Position numbers and translations under genes: made by a program. The notes beneath the pieces were generated by a model. The model had not been told where the DNA came from, ran no database searches, and was given only the letters and a program-made list of their open reading frames with translations. Positions 1 through 11,270 of a stretch of DNA of 64,000 bases are shown here, piece after piece. The stretch lies in contig CM077600.1 in assembly GCA_039654915.1 (NCBI GenBank), forward strand, positions 39,602,492-39,666,491, in the 5' to 3' direction. Numbering within the stretch: the first letter of the stretch is position 1; each line of letters opens with the position of its first letter. Source of the stretch: Aquilaria yunnanensis (taxonomy: Eukaryota > Streptophyta > Magnoliopsida > Malvales > Thymelaeaceae).

Positions 1-1211
1 GCAAAGTACTTGGCCTGATTTGTTCCTTCTATTGTTAGTTCTATTGCAATACCGATGGCTTTTATACTCATGACCTGTAAGACCATAACCATTCCTCAAT
101 CACACGGGATAATTAACAGGTTATAAAAACAAGAATTATATTTCCATATTCCCGAAGCACAAACATGGAACCAGAATAATGAAGTCTCCAATCAAAAAAG
201 AAAAGAAAAAAAATATACAATGAAGCCATTAGAGATCAATAACTGGCTATCAATGTCAGGTGAATTAACTTACAGTTAATGATCCAATTACTGAGCATAT
301 GCCAATGTAAATCAATATGTTGGTCTGACCATAGCGTGGAGCACAATACAAAATCAAAACCAAGGCAGTAGCTATTGCTGAAGCCGTATACAAAAGGAAG
401 GCTGAATGAAATGAGATAGAAAATTACAGAAGCAGTCAGGAGACAAAACAAAGCTGAGGATTGATGAGATCAGGAAATCTGGACGCGATTAAACCACGAG
501 AAAGATACCTGGCTGGGTGGCCAATTCCCATATTTCCTCGACCGAATCTATAGAACGTTCAGCAGGTGAATGGAGCACAATAACTGTGGAACCGACTATG
601 CATAAAAGACACCCCAACATACCCATTTTTTGTAGTTTCTCCTTCAATATGAAATGTGCAAGGATGGCACTGCCCATTACCACAGGGATCTCAGATGTAA
701 GCTTCAGCCGACATTAACAATTAAACAACTAATTCTAGCAGCATACATTTAAAAGCCCAGAACTTACCTAACAATGATGCTGAGGGCACCGAGGGGTGTA
801 ACTAATGCAGCAGGCGCATATATGTAAGCCACGAAATTAGCAATCTCCCCAACAACCACTATCACATAAAATCAAATATTCAGTCCCAAAACTTAATCTT
901 TTTGGCATAATAGATACAGTAAATAGAAATGATGACTCACTCGTGACCATGCCAATCCACCATAGCGGCTCCAAAAGGTAACCATATCCGCCAGAACCTT
1001 AAGGAGTTCGCAAGCACAAAATCAAAATCATTCACAGTCAATTAGCGAAAAAAAGTGCAAGCTAGAGAGATAAGAGGAAGAAGAACTGACTGGCTGAAGG
1101 GCCGTTGACCCCGGCCTTTCGGAGACCCTTTTTCTTTATGATGAAGCTGGAGCCGATGAAGGTGCTCGAGACAACGGCGAGGATGAATCCCTTCAGATTG
1201 CTCGAGTACAT
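1..1211 (-). CDS. NIPA: NIPA-type magnesium transporter, C-terminal part beyond the left edge
   Basis: Probable plant NIPA-family Mg2+ transporter, a multi-pass membrane protein. Exons on the minus strand are 1091-1211, 941-997, 768-858, 509-669, 274-401 and 1-74 (open at the edge). Every junction is GT-AG and the phases chain without error, giving about 210 residues of a family usually near 330-350. The start ATG (1209-1211) opens with [20 protein letters not shown], the family's first membrane segment. Other family signatures seen are [46 protein letters not shown] and [10 protein letters not shown], followed by a YTASAIA membrane segment and [12 protein letters not shown] at the window edge. 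All visible exons are intact. Family assignment is strong; the exact paralogue and transported ion cannot be decided here. Confidence 0.92.
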
Positions 1212-3885
1212 GATACGTGGTCGGGTCCCAATCCGATTTGGTCACTCATCGGAAAGCTAACAAAGCCACTGCAGCTGCCAGAGCGTCTTATTCAACTAGG
1301 TCTCAGAAATTACGAATCAAGGAGGCTCCCTACGCATTCAATCTCTCTCCTCTAAGCCCTCCGGCTCGCAAGTTCTTTTTTTCCCTCTCCCAAACGCCAA
1401 AAAGACGTCTTCGTTTGTTTTTCTTGGATTGCAAATTTTAGAGATGGAGGAGGGAGAGGTCTGTCCGATGTAAAAGTTAGCGGGGAGTGGAAAAAAAAAC
1501 CAGACCAAGTGAACGCAGCTTATAATAGTACCTGGTCGACTCGGCCGATTGAGCTCGTAGCCCGTAAACTTATTAAAAATGTACGAATCAAGCACTCATC
1601 TTATATATGTATCCGTCCAGCCCAAATCCCAGCCCTCTCCTCTCGTGTTGCTGTAATTTCTACTTCTACAAATCCCTCGAGGCGTGAAACGTTCATTATT
1701 CTGGTGACATTCTCTTCATTGACCCCCTTAACACAACCTCAGTCTCAGTGTCACACCTACAAGATCTTTTCTCTCATTGTTGAACTCTATGTATGCTTTA
1801 TTGTTCAATCAGAGATGATCAGGTAAGATTAATTTTTTATATGGAGAAAGGGGAAAATACTGGATCAGAGTGGTTTAATTGGGCTGGGTTTTTCAGGGGC
1901 ATACATCAAAGTCCATGATTCTCATGGATTTTTTTATGACCTCCAAAGTCCAAACAGAGTTTTTGTGTCAAGTATATACCTTACCCAATTTAATTATTTA
2001 ATCAACCCATGTCTATCTCTCCTACATTTGAACCAAAGTTTATGAGAAAAATCATTTCATTTATTCAAAATTTTCATTCTGATTAATTTTTTGGTTTGGT
2101 GATTGGAACATGGATGCTGGAGCTCTGGAGGCACGCATAGACTCATTAGGGCCACAGTTAAAAAATGCGAAGATTGACTGAGTTTATTCTTTGGGTTTTT
2201 TCTTTTTCTATTTGTCTTTCTTTAGATGATTTTTTTAGGGCAACTTAGAAACATATAAGGATTTGAACATCATTTATTACAATATTGACAAAACAAACTC
2301 TTATAGAAAATGTTGATTGTTGCTTAGAATTTTGATGGCCCTAACTTAAAACTGAACCCTCACTTGTTGTGGTGCTCTGCCCTGATAGGGAATTTACAGT
2401 GGAGGATTATGTGGTGGACGTGGAGGGATTGAGCTTTTTTGAAGGGACTTGAAACTTTGAGCCCATTTTGTTTGTATGTATGAGTAATTAATTTCAGGCC
2501 AGGGGTTGTAACATGGTTATTTTTGTATGAGTTTAACTGCTTCTCTTATAAGAATTCTTTATGATAGTGGAATTGTTTAGCTTTCACCCATGAATCGTGA
2601 ACCCTAAAAAAATCGTTCGTGAACAATATTAAACAAATGTATACAAATTAATGAGAGTGTTCGTGAATCCTAAACCAACCTTTCGTGAACATAAAAAAAA
2701 AATACAAACATATATATAATGATAAATGTATAATTATTATATAAATAAATATAAACTGATAATAACAAAATTATTCGTAAATATAAATAGACAAACAATA
2801 CCTTATTCATATTTGTTCGTTTAATTAATTAAATAAAAAAGTTTGTTTTCATTTATTCATTTACCTAAATAAACTAACATAAATAAACTTCTGTCAAATA
2901 GTTCATATATGAATCATCGAATATTTTATTTGTTTACAACCCAAAGTATAAGGGGTAAGATACATAAATTCGTAATTGAGGCACCAATTATTTTGATTTC
3001 AAAAGTTTAAGGACTACCGACACCTGTAGCCCTAGTCATATTTAAACGTCACCTGCCAGTCATTCTTTCGCCTTTAAGCGCCTCCATGTCCTGATTGACA
3101 CCCTGCAGAGTTGCCGTGCAATGCCGATACGCTTATTCGTGTTAAAATAGCTACTACTTCCGGATATTCCAAAAAGATGATAAGTATTTTTTTGTTGGAC
3201 TATCATAAAAAATGAGCTTTTTTTAAATAAAATTAATATCTCATTGATTGTACTATCATAATTTAAACTTTTTTTGTATAAATTTTAAAAGCTGAACAGA
3301 ATAAAAAAAAATTTTAATCCTCATCAACACTCTAACTACCCAAAGCCCCAAATTTTTTTTTTTTATTTTAACTCAAGAGTAAACCTAAAAAGAACAATAT
3401 AAATTATAAACATCTTAATCTTTGTGATCAAATAGATGCATAACTCAAAATGTATGAGAGGGAGTACAATATACATTAGGGTCAAAAGAGGAGGAGAGAG
3501 GATAAAATGATTTTCTTATTCAGATAGGAGAAAATAGATGGAGAGAGAGTCATTATTTATCTACTTTCCTCTTGTATATTTTTTTACCCCTTCAAATAGA
3601 TAAACTGTTGTTATTTTTTAGAATTACAAATAGATTTGGATCTTTTATATAGATAGGGTATACATGAGATCTAGGAGGCTAATTTAAATAGATGATATGA
3701 GATATATCTATCATTGTAAAAAATAATGATAGAGTGTCGCATATCAATTATCCAACAAATAATGTTAGGACAAATCATACTCAATGGACCAATAATAATA
3801 ATAATAGTAAATATTTTCTGAGATATTGTACTATTTGAACTAGGGTTAGACTTGCTTGTAAGCGGGGACACACTTTAATGGTATA
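1212..3885. other. Intergenic: NIPA upstream region and AT-rich repeats
   Basis: Contains the presumed promoter and 5' leader of the minus-strand NIPA gene (about 1212-1830; the pyrimidine-rich stretch near 1330-1440 is probable leader). A 105-codon plus-strand ORF at 1509-1826 resembles nothing I recognise. From about 2580 to 2940 variants of GTTCGTGAAC and of TTCGTTTAATT recur, a pattern I suspect is transposon-derived. A stretch at about 3150-3465 starts and ends with degenerate matches to Stowaway ends, too weak to annotate separately. Confidence 0.5.
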
Positions 3886-4115
3886 CTCCCTCTATTTCAA
3901 ATTTTTTACATCATTCACTTTTTAACAATTAATCTATCATTTTTTATTTTCAATATTTTGATATATAAATAAAAAATCTGTATATATGAATGATAAAACA
4001 AAATCTATAATTTTGACATATATTTTTTTATTTTTTTCTAATAAATAATAAATATAAATAAATTTAAATTAAATTAATTAAAAAAGTTAAATGGTGTAAA
4101 GAAATTGAGTCGGAG
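3886..4115. mobile_element. Stowaway-like MITE (230 bp)
   Basis: Left end CTCCCTCTATTTCAAATTTT and the reverse complement of the right end, CTCCGACTCAATTTCTTTAC, are matching terminal inverted repeats that continue for about 35 bp (TTTACATCATTCAC against TTTACACCATTTAAC). The element is flanked by TA on both sides (3884-3885 and 4116-4117), the target duplication of Tc1/mariner-type MITEs. It is AT-rich and has no coding capacity. Confidence 0.8.
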
Positions 4116-4189
4116 TAATTAAAATTGTTTTTTGTCTATTTTAGATCTAGCTTTGTGGTAGTCGGACTGACAAAATGCGTGGGAAGTTA

Positions 4190-5800
4190 GTCGGACTGAC
4201 AAAATGCGTGGGAAGACTTTTGGATGGGGCGCGGGCTTGACTCCCGCCATCTTTCCTCCCTTTTTTGTTTTTCTTTATTTTCTTCTTCTTATTTTCAGTT
4301 CGTCCCCAGCCCCCTTCCAATTTTCTTTTTATTTTTTTTTCTTTAACATTTTTTCATCTTTTTTTTTTTCACTTTTTCATTTTTTGTTCTTTCTCTTTTT
4401 ATAATTTCAAAGTTTTTTTCCTATTATTATTTTGTTTCTAGTTTTATTCCTTATTTTTTTATTTATCTAACTTTTTTTCCTTAGTTACATTTTCATTATT
4501 TTTTATATCATTATTTTTTAAAGTTTTCTATTGTATTTCATATTTTTTTAAAAAATTTTAATTAATAAAAGAACAAACAACTAATTGATCTAAAAAAACA
4601 AATAGTTACTTATAAAAGAACAAGTAATTCCTATAAAAAAACCAAACAAATATAGATAAAAGAACAATTAAATTCTTTAGAAAAATTAACAATTACTCTT
4701 AACAAACAAATAGATAACAATAAAAAAGAACATAAAAGCAAATAATTAGTATAGAAAATGAAAAACTTATAAGGAACAATAAATTGAGTCAAAAGAACAA
4801 ATAAATATTGATAAAAGAATAGACAATATTCATAAAATAACAAACCTTTTAAATAAAAAAAAACAAACAAACAAAAAAGAACAAAGCTAGTTAAGCCAAA
4901 AGAACAAACAATTAATGGTAAAATGACATCTAATTCCTATAAAAGAACAAATAGATACTAATAAAAGAACAATAAGTTCCTATACATTCTTTTATCATTT
5001 TTTAATTGTTATTTTTTCAGTTCTATCTATTTTTATTAGTTATTATTTTTTTCTTCTATTGGTTCTTATTTATTCTTTTTTTTAGTTATTGTTTTTTCTT
5101 CTATAAGTTTTATCTATTATTTTTTAGTTTTTGTTTGTTCTTTTATTAGTTTATCTGTTCTTTTTTCAATTTTATATGCTCTTTTATCAGTTTTATCTGT
5201 TTTTTTTATCATTTTAATAAACTATTTATTTTTTTTGTTCTTTTACTATTACCTATTTGTTATTTTTTTTAGTATTTATTAGTTTTTTTAGATAAATTAA
5301 TTATTTTTTTATCAGTATGTGTTTGTACTTTTTTAGAAACCATCTATTCTTTTAATGATAATTATTTTTTTTAACTCAACTAGTTGTTTGTTCTTTTATT
5401 AGTTGAAAAATTTGAAACAAATCAAATGAATAAAAATAGAAAAGTTCTAAAAAATAAGACTAACATGAGTAATAAAAAGTGAAGTGAAACTAAGGAGAAA
5501 AGTTAGATAAACAAAAAAAAAGGGAATAAAACTAAAAAAAAAAAATAAAACTGTAAATAATGCAAAAAAATGAAAAAGAAAAGGAAAACTGGGAAAAAAA
5601 AAGATGAGAAAAAAAAATCAAAAAATAAAAATAGAAACAGTAAATATAAAATAAAAATGATAAATATTCTAATAAAAATGAAGAGGTGCAAGGTAAACAG
5701 TAAAAAAAAGCCCGGGAAATGGAGAGAAAAAACTGAAAAAGACCAAAAAATGAAAATAAAAAAAAAATAAAAAAACTGAAAAAGAAGTTTTCGCGTACTA
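4190..5800. repeat. Long imperfect fold-back repeat (arms about 800 bp)
   Basis: The segment is an inverted repeat centred near 4980. The left arm runs T-rich then A-rich, and the right arm mirrors it. Specific matches rule out a pure composition effect: AATAAAAGAACAAACAACTA at about 4563-4582 recurs inverted at about 5384-5403, and TAGTTTTATTCC / TTATCTAACTTTT / CCTTAGTT at 4438-4485 recur inverted at about 5485-5535. A 30-bp direct repeat containing GTCGGACTGACAAAATGCGT (4160-4216) sits at the left edge. A fold-back transposon or a MITE-like hairpin is the likely origin. No coding capacity is credible; the lysine-rich and phenylalanine-rich frames are composition artefacts. Confidence 0.7.
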
Positions 5801-7051
5801 ACCACTTCAACCGATTCAGATGTCTGTCTGAACTGTGCATGAAAATATAAGTATGTTCTGTGTGTAAGGGCAAAATGACAATTCTCAAACTTTTCATATG
5901 CGACGCACGGAATAAGTCAGACAAATACAAATACAATACTCTACTCTTTTAACTGGTTGCCACACTTATCCCCTGAAGCGTCTCCGGTTCCTAGCCCTTT
6001 AAGACAGCGGGCTCAAATGCTTGTCAATAGAAGTATTTGAAGAGGGGATGGGGAAATTGCTGATTTCTCAATTCCATTGTGGATCTTGTCCTGAACCTGG
6101 TGTGCTATGGCCATCCATCCCTTGGCATGCCCGGATATATCGACGGCAAAAGAGTCTTCGAGTGTGGGGCAACTGAATCTTCTTTTTCGTTGGTTGAGTG
6201 AAGCCAGAGCGCCACCACGGGATCGGTCGGGTAAATTAATCAAGAAATGTGTAAACGTTAATTAGAATAAAGCACAACTTAATACTATAGACTCCACTAC
6301 TGAGACAGGTGAGACTAGATTAGAGGATGAAATTGGTTAAAGGTGCGAGGCTAGCTGAGAAACTCACTTGACAGATGTGGGAACGATATTTAAAGTACGA
6401 TGTACAACTAACATAGATTCCAAATAGCAGTGATGAATTAAATACATAGTTTGGATCTTAGCTTCTGTTATGCATGCAGATTGAATCCCAATTTCTAATG
6501 GAATAACAAGATCCCTCTAAAGCTCTCAATGGAGGCTAGCTTTGGAACCACTCTAGGTTACTGAATCTGTCCAGGGAGGAACTCAGCAGCAGCAGAATCA
6601 AGTCCTTGCCCAGGTGAATGGACAAAAAAGAAAAGTTAAAAGAAGAAAACAGAAAATGAGAGTGCAAGAAAAGTTACCAGGTAGTAGTTTCCTGCTTTTA
6701 GCCCGAGCAAGAAAAAAAGGCTTAGCAGTTAGCACGAATGCCCTTGCCACGGTCAATATTCAAGTGTTTCTACAGTAGTTAAGCCTTTTTCACAACAGAC
6801 ATTAGATACCTGCCTTCAAATTCAGGTGATCTCTCATACGTGGCTGACAAAAACGCTGCCCTGATCTCACTAACCGATTGCTCTTTGAATCCCGGAGTGG
6901 CTGGCTTGAGTTACTCAGTGGCAGTGACCCACAGACTGGTGGCATAGTTCCATCTGAGTACAGCTACCAGCTGGACCGTACTGTATATATGGTATCTCTT
7001 TGAATAGAACTTTTCTGCTTGGTTCCGATTAGAAGCTAGACAGCTAGGAGT
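5801..7051. other. Intergenic: 3' flank of the MRS2 gene
   Basis: No recognisable gene. A 76-codon minus-strand ORF at 6013-6243 has no family features I know. The part close to 7051 is presumably the 3' untranslated region of the MRS2-type gene. Confidence 0.4.
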
Positions 7052-10000
7052 CTAAAATGCCAAGATATTCCTTTTCCTACCCCAGCCAACAACAATGAGA
7101 AAGAAAAACACAGAACCTACTACCGTACCAACTGTGGTTTCCCAGAACTTGAAACCTGGTTCCCCGTCAAAGAGGGAAATCCCGATGTTCATTCCGAACA
7201 ATCCCACCACCACAATTCCTGCATTCAGTATCAAGTTTGCTGTGGCAAGCATCACCCCCATTCTTAGCAGCTGATTCTGTTTGTCATCCAACATTATGTT
7301 GATACAGTCTTCTGTGTCATCTACGTAGTCATTCATCTATGGACAAAATACAGAAATCATATCAAGGAAAGTGTACTTCACAAGCCGAAACATTATGTTC
7401 TAAAAATTAGCATTACATTTTAAAAGTCCTTTTGCAATTTCTTTTATTCAGATGCAATACCCTTTCTGCTCTGTCTCCGACAATAGGCTCAAACACACAT
7501 ACCACTGGATGAGAAGAAAATGAAACAACTTGTATTATTTGCTACCCCTAATGAAAGATGATACACTTCTAGGTACTCATTCCTCCCAAGTACCTTATGC
7601 AAAAACTTTCCCTTTTCTCGGGCATTTGCATGATGATCTCCATGAATGATATGACAAGTATGGAATGCAAGCTTATAAACAGTAAATCTGAAATGTACAG
7701 ATGCAATCTACGGAATTTCAAGCCAAACATAATCCCAATTGAATGAAATGATGGCTGTAAAGTGCACAGACATAAGACAACAGATGGACGTACATCAGAC
7801 AGTTTCTGCAGGATGCCATCTATTTGAGCAAAATAAGCCTCCAAAAGCATTTCTAGTTCCTGAACGTCAGGCTTCAAGATGGCTGTATTCTCCTCTGATT
7901 TGGATTCTTCAGACCTACGAGAAATAAAAAGGAAAGCATTTTTTTAAGAAAAAGCAGCATTTATTAGAAGCTACATCAATCAAACATCACTAGGAAAAAT
8001 CTACAATTTGCTTTTTGCCATGTTGACACACTTGGATCCAAAAGTGATAATCGAGCTCGATATAGTGAAAGCCTTTTTTCTTTCTTTCTTTCTGTCCACT
8101 TGTTTCTAACATGTTTCCTAGTGGATTACTTCTAGGTGAATACTTATCGATGTATCTCATTGGTCACAGGTCACAAGCACCACCAAAAGGTAATACACAG
8201 CTAAAGATGATTTCTAATAGAGCAGGATTTCGATTGCTCTGTTGGCTTGCTAGTAAGACATCCAAAGAGCTGACCTACTACGTGTTATTTCAAGAAAATC
8301 AAAGCAAAGATAATGATAATGCCATAAGTCCACACACAAGTTCTTTTGAGCCCCTTACCCCACCCAAAAAATGCAAGAAATGAACTCTCCAAATATATTC
8401 TATGGACTAATGCATCAATATATACTTGTCGTTTTTTTTAAGGGGGGGGGGGGGGGGAGCTTCGCTGGTTATATACAGTTTTCTTTATTTCCCGAAATTT
8501 CTACTCTCTTTTGATACCTACAATCAAAACAAACAAGTAATCATCACATAAACTACATTGTTGAATTGATAAATCCCTTTTTCGTATATTGGGATGTCTT
8601 GTTCAGGTGTTGCCAAGCAGTATATGCCAATATTGCTGGGTTCCACAGTGGTTTAGGTGGTTTAGGCGCAAGCACAGCAAGGCTTCCATCTCCCAGATGG
8701 ACCCTCTACTACTCCACGTTGCAACTCAGAAAAATTGCAGTAATCCTGAACATCACTCAAAATACCAGACTGTAGCATAATGCTAAAATCCTTGACCACT
8801 GATATAGGAGCTGTAACATTAGCTGTCACAATGAATACAGGATTATGACTCTAAAGCGAGAGAGTTCAATCTAGGGAGAGGACTATGAACAAAAGATCTC
8901 AGTTTTAGGTTGGGATGATGCATCATCGGTGTCATTAGGAAAACTCAGATAGGAGACATTTCTGAAGAATCTGAAATAGTTCATATGACATGATGCCGGC
9001 ACTGAACAAAACTTTAGTTAGAAGTAAGCCTAATTTTATTTCCAAACATCAAATTGCTTAACTAAATTTATACTAACATGAACCACGTTCTACATCTGCC
9101 ACATTAGAGGCACTATCTTTTTTAGTGTTGTATGCATAGTCCTCTCCCCTAGATGAGGTCTGTAATCCTCCAAGCAAGAAATTCACTTCCCGGTCAATTT
9201 ACGTTTCAGACATATTATCTTATAGATGATGTTTGATTCAAACAATTTTGTTGAAGGAGTAAGCACTTTTTTGTTTTAAAGCAAACATTGGTGAACTAGG
9301 GTCCAGAGCTGAGCAATAGTATAACACAAATGACCTCTCATCTTCGGCTACATCAGGGAGAACGTTTCCTTCAGCACTTTCTGGTACCTCTCTCGGTGAC
9401 ATTTGATCCATTGAGCGAGAAATTAGCTTCTGTGTCAAATACATCTCAGCCATATCAATGTCATCGTCCAGCAAGTGTTCGAGTTCATCTCTCACCTATC
9501 AATGAAAAGACAGCCCCCAGGTGAATGCAATTTGATCCACTGAAAAGTATATTTGGTACGCACAAGAAAAAGTAAATCTGACTTGACAAATGCAACGTCA
9601 TGGGTCAATAGAAGTATTCAACTCAGTCCAACAGCATCTATAGTTTACCTTCTGTACCCGACCAGATAATGTGACTAGACGACTCTTTATTTGTCTAACA
9701 CGTTCGAGATTGAGCGTGCTGATTTTGGAAGTCAGCTCATCCAATGCCGGATAAGCCTCCTCCCCCAAAGTGCAGGTCTCGAAAGATGAAATCGCAAGTT
9801 GATTGCCATTTACACAAAAAAACACACATAAGGAGAGAGTAATTGACACATTTTTGCCTAGTCGCAAATCAGTTCAGTCCATCAATACAAGGACAATCAC
9901 AAATTCATAAACAAATACCTCTGTTTCAAGACACCTACAGGCGGATTCTAGACAAGCTTCCAACGCTCTGAACTCGAACGGCACAACTCTGGGTCCTTCA

Positions 10001-10495
10001 GGCCCGACCATTTCTGTCATTGCCTTCGGACTCTCATATTTCTCCAAATCATAACGATCAGGGTCCTGAACCGGAATTGGGTGAAGAAAGAATCAGAAAG
10101 CGGTTGAAAAGGGAGCGATTAGAGAAATAAAGAGGCAAAGGATGCTTAACCTGTTGTGGCGGCGGCGGAGGCACAGACGAACGAGAGACGCGAAGGCAAA
10201 GATCGCGGCGGAATTTAGAGAGGAGAGGATTGGTTGAATTAACCATTAGCACCTCCTTTGGGGTGATGATCGCCCTAATGTGCTCGAGATTGACTACGAT
10301 GGCGCGGTCGCGGCCGAGGATAGAGGATGGATAGGAGAGGAGAGGGTCCAGCAATCGGAGATCTCGCGGCGGCAGCCCCGTCCGGCGCATCAGTGACTGC
10401 TTGCCGACCTCCTCCACCTGCGAAAGCCCCTGTTCCGTCACAACCACCCACGACCGAACCCCACCAGTCCCCTTCCGTCTCGTCTGTGTCTCCAT
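7052..10495 (-). CDS. MRS2: MRS2/CorA-type magnesium transporter
   Basis: Plant MRS2/MGT family Mg2+ channel, homologous to bacterial CorA; such proteins form membrane pentamers. Minus-strand exons: 10151-10495, 9919-10065, 9649-9777, 9335-9495, 7794-7914 and 7052-7336. All introns are GT-AG, phases agree and the total is 1188 bp, or 395 aa plus stop, a normal family length. Family blocks in order: VEEVGKQSLMRRTGLPPRDL and LLSYPSSILGRDRAIVVNLE in exon 1; VPFEFRALEACLE; AYPALDELTSKISTLNLERV; RDELEHLLDDDIDMAEMYLT; VQELEMLLEAYFAQIDGILQ; and YVDDTEDCINIMLDDKQNQL before two C-terminal membrane segments. The selectivity motif Gly-Met-Asn is present (GLFGMNI) in the loop after the first. Exon 4 has two possible donors; only the one at 9334/9335 keeps phase. 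Intron 4 is 1.4 kb and holds a poly-G run. The gene looks intact. Confidence 0.94.
8442..8457. repeat. Poly-G run (16 G) in an MRS2 intron
   Basis: Sixteen consecutive G on the plus strand, preceded by a T run and followed by AGC. It lies in intron 4 of the minus-strand MRS2 gene, so the pre-mRNA carries poly-C here. Length is likely to vary between individuals and to be error-prone in sequencing. Confidence 0.85.
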
Positions 10496-11270
10496 CTTCC
10501 TTCCGTCTTGGTCGCTGTCACTTCCTCTTATTTTTTAATCCAAGGAACTGACTCCCGCCAAATACGGAAACATTTTTAATAGCTATTGACCTTAAAGTTC
10601 GTTGTCAGGCATATAAACACCCCTAACTTTCTATTAGGTAGGGCGTTCACCAAAACCAATTAACTCACAAAATCGAATAAATTGATTTGCATCAAATTGA
10701 ATGGTGTATGATTTATATGGTTTTGATTGCAGTTAAGGTTTGCAAATTTTAAAATTGAATATCGTATGATGTGATTGTGGTTTTAAAGGTCATAATCAGC
10801 AAAACCACGCCAAACCAACTAAACCAAATATATTATAAACCTTAATCTCAATACCTTTTTAAATCTATAAGTCTAGCTTAAATAACTCCTAACATAATAA
10901 TCCTAACCCATCAAGCTCAACCTAATCCATTATAATTCTCTCTATTCCTTTTGTACGTATTGTTTGCTTTGTTGCGCTGTTTGGCTGTTTTGCTAAAGCT
11001 AATTCCTAATTTACTAAAGCAATCTAAGGGTAAGGCAAGACAGAGACATGAGAGTGAGGAAGAGAGACAAACTCAAACTCAAATAGTCGGCTTTGTTCTG
11101 ACTCTGTCCCAGTATGATTCCTCTTCATGCTATTTGAGACACTATTCTATGATTCTTCTCTCCACGCCTGCCTTTCTTTGAAATCTTGCTTTTGTCGGGT
11201 ATCTCTCCCTTTCTCAATTTCTTATGTTTGTTGATTTATGTATTGTATTATATTTTATAGAGCATAATTT
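10496..11270. other. Intergenic: MRS2 upstream region
   Basis: Presumed promoter and 5' leader of the minus-strand MRS2 gene. Stretches such as AAAACCACGCCAAACCAACT and TTGATTGCAGTTAAGG near 10650-10830 look like degenerate dispersed repeat, but I cannot name a family. No coding gene seen. Confidence 0.4.

Noticed and set aside
2580..2940. GTTCGTGAAC-type repeated words, possible transposon
   Set aside because: Looks transposon-derived, but no paired ends or target duplication could be identified.
5503..5936. Phe-rich minus-strand and Lys-rich plus-strand ORFs
   Set aside because: Translations of poly-A/T low-complexity DNA in the fold-back repeat.
6013..6243. 76-codon minus-strand ORF
   Set aside because: No recognised domain, no splice or promoter evidence; kept only as a remark in the intergenic entry.
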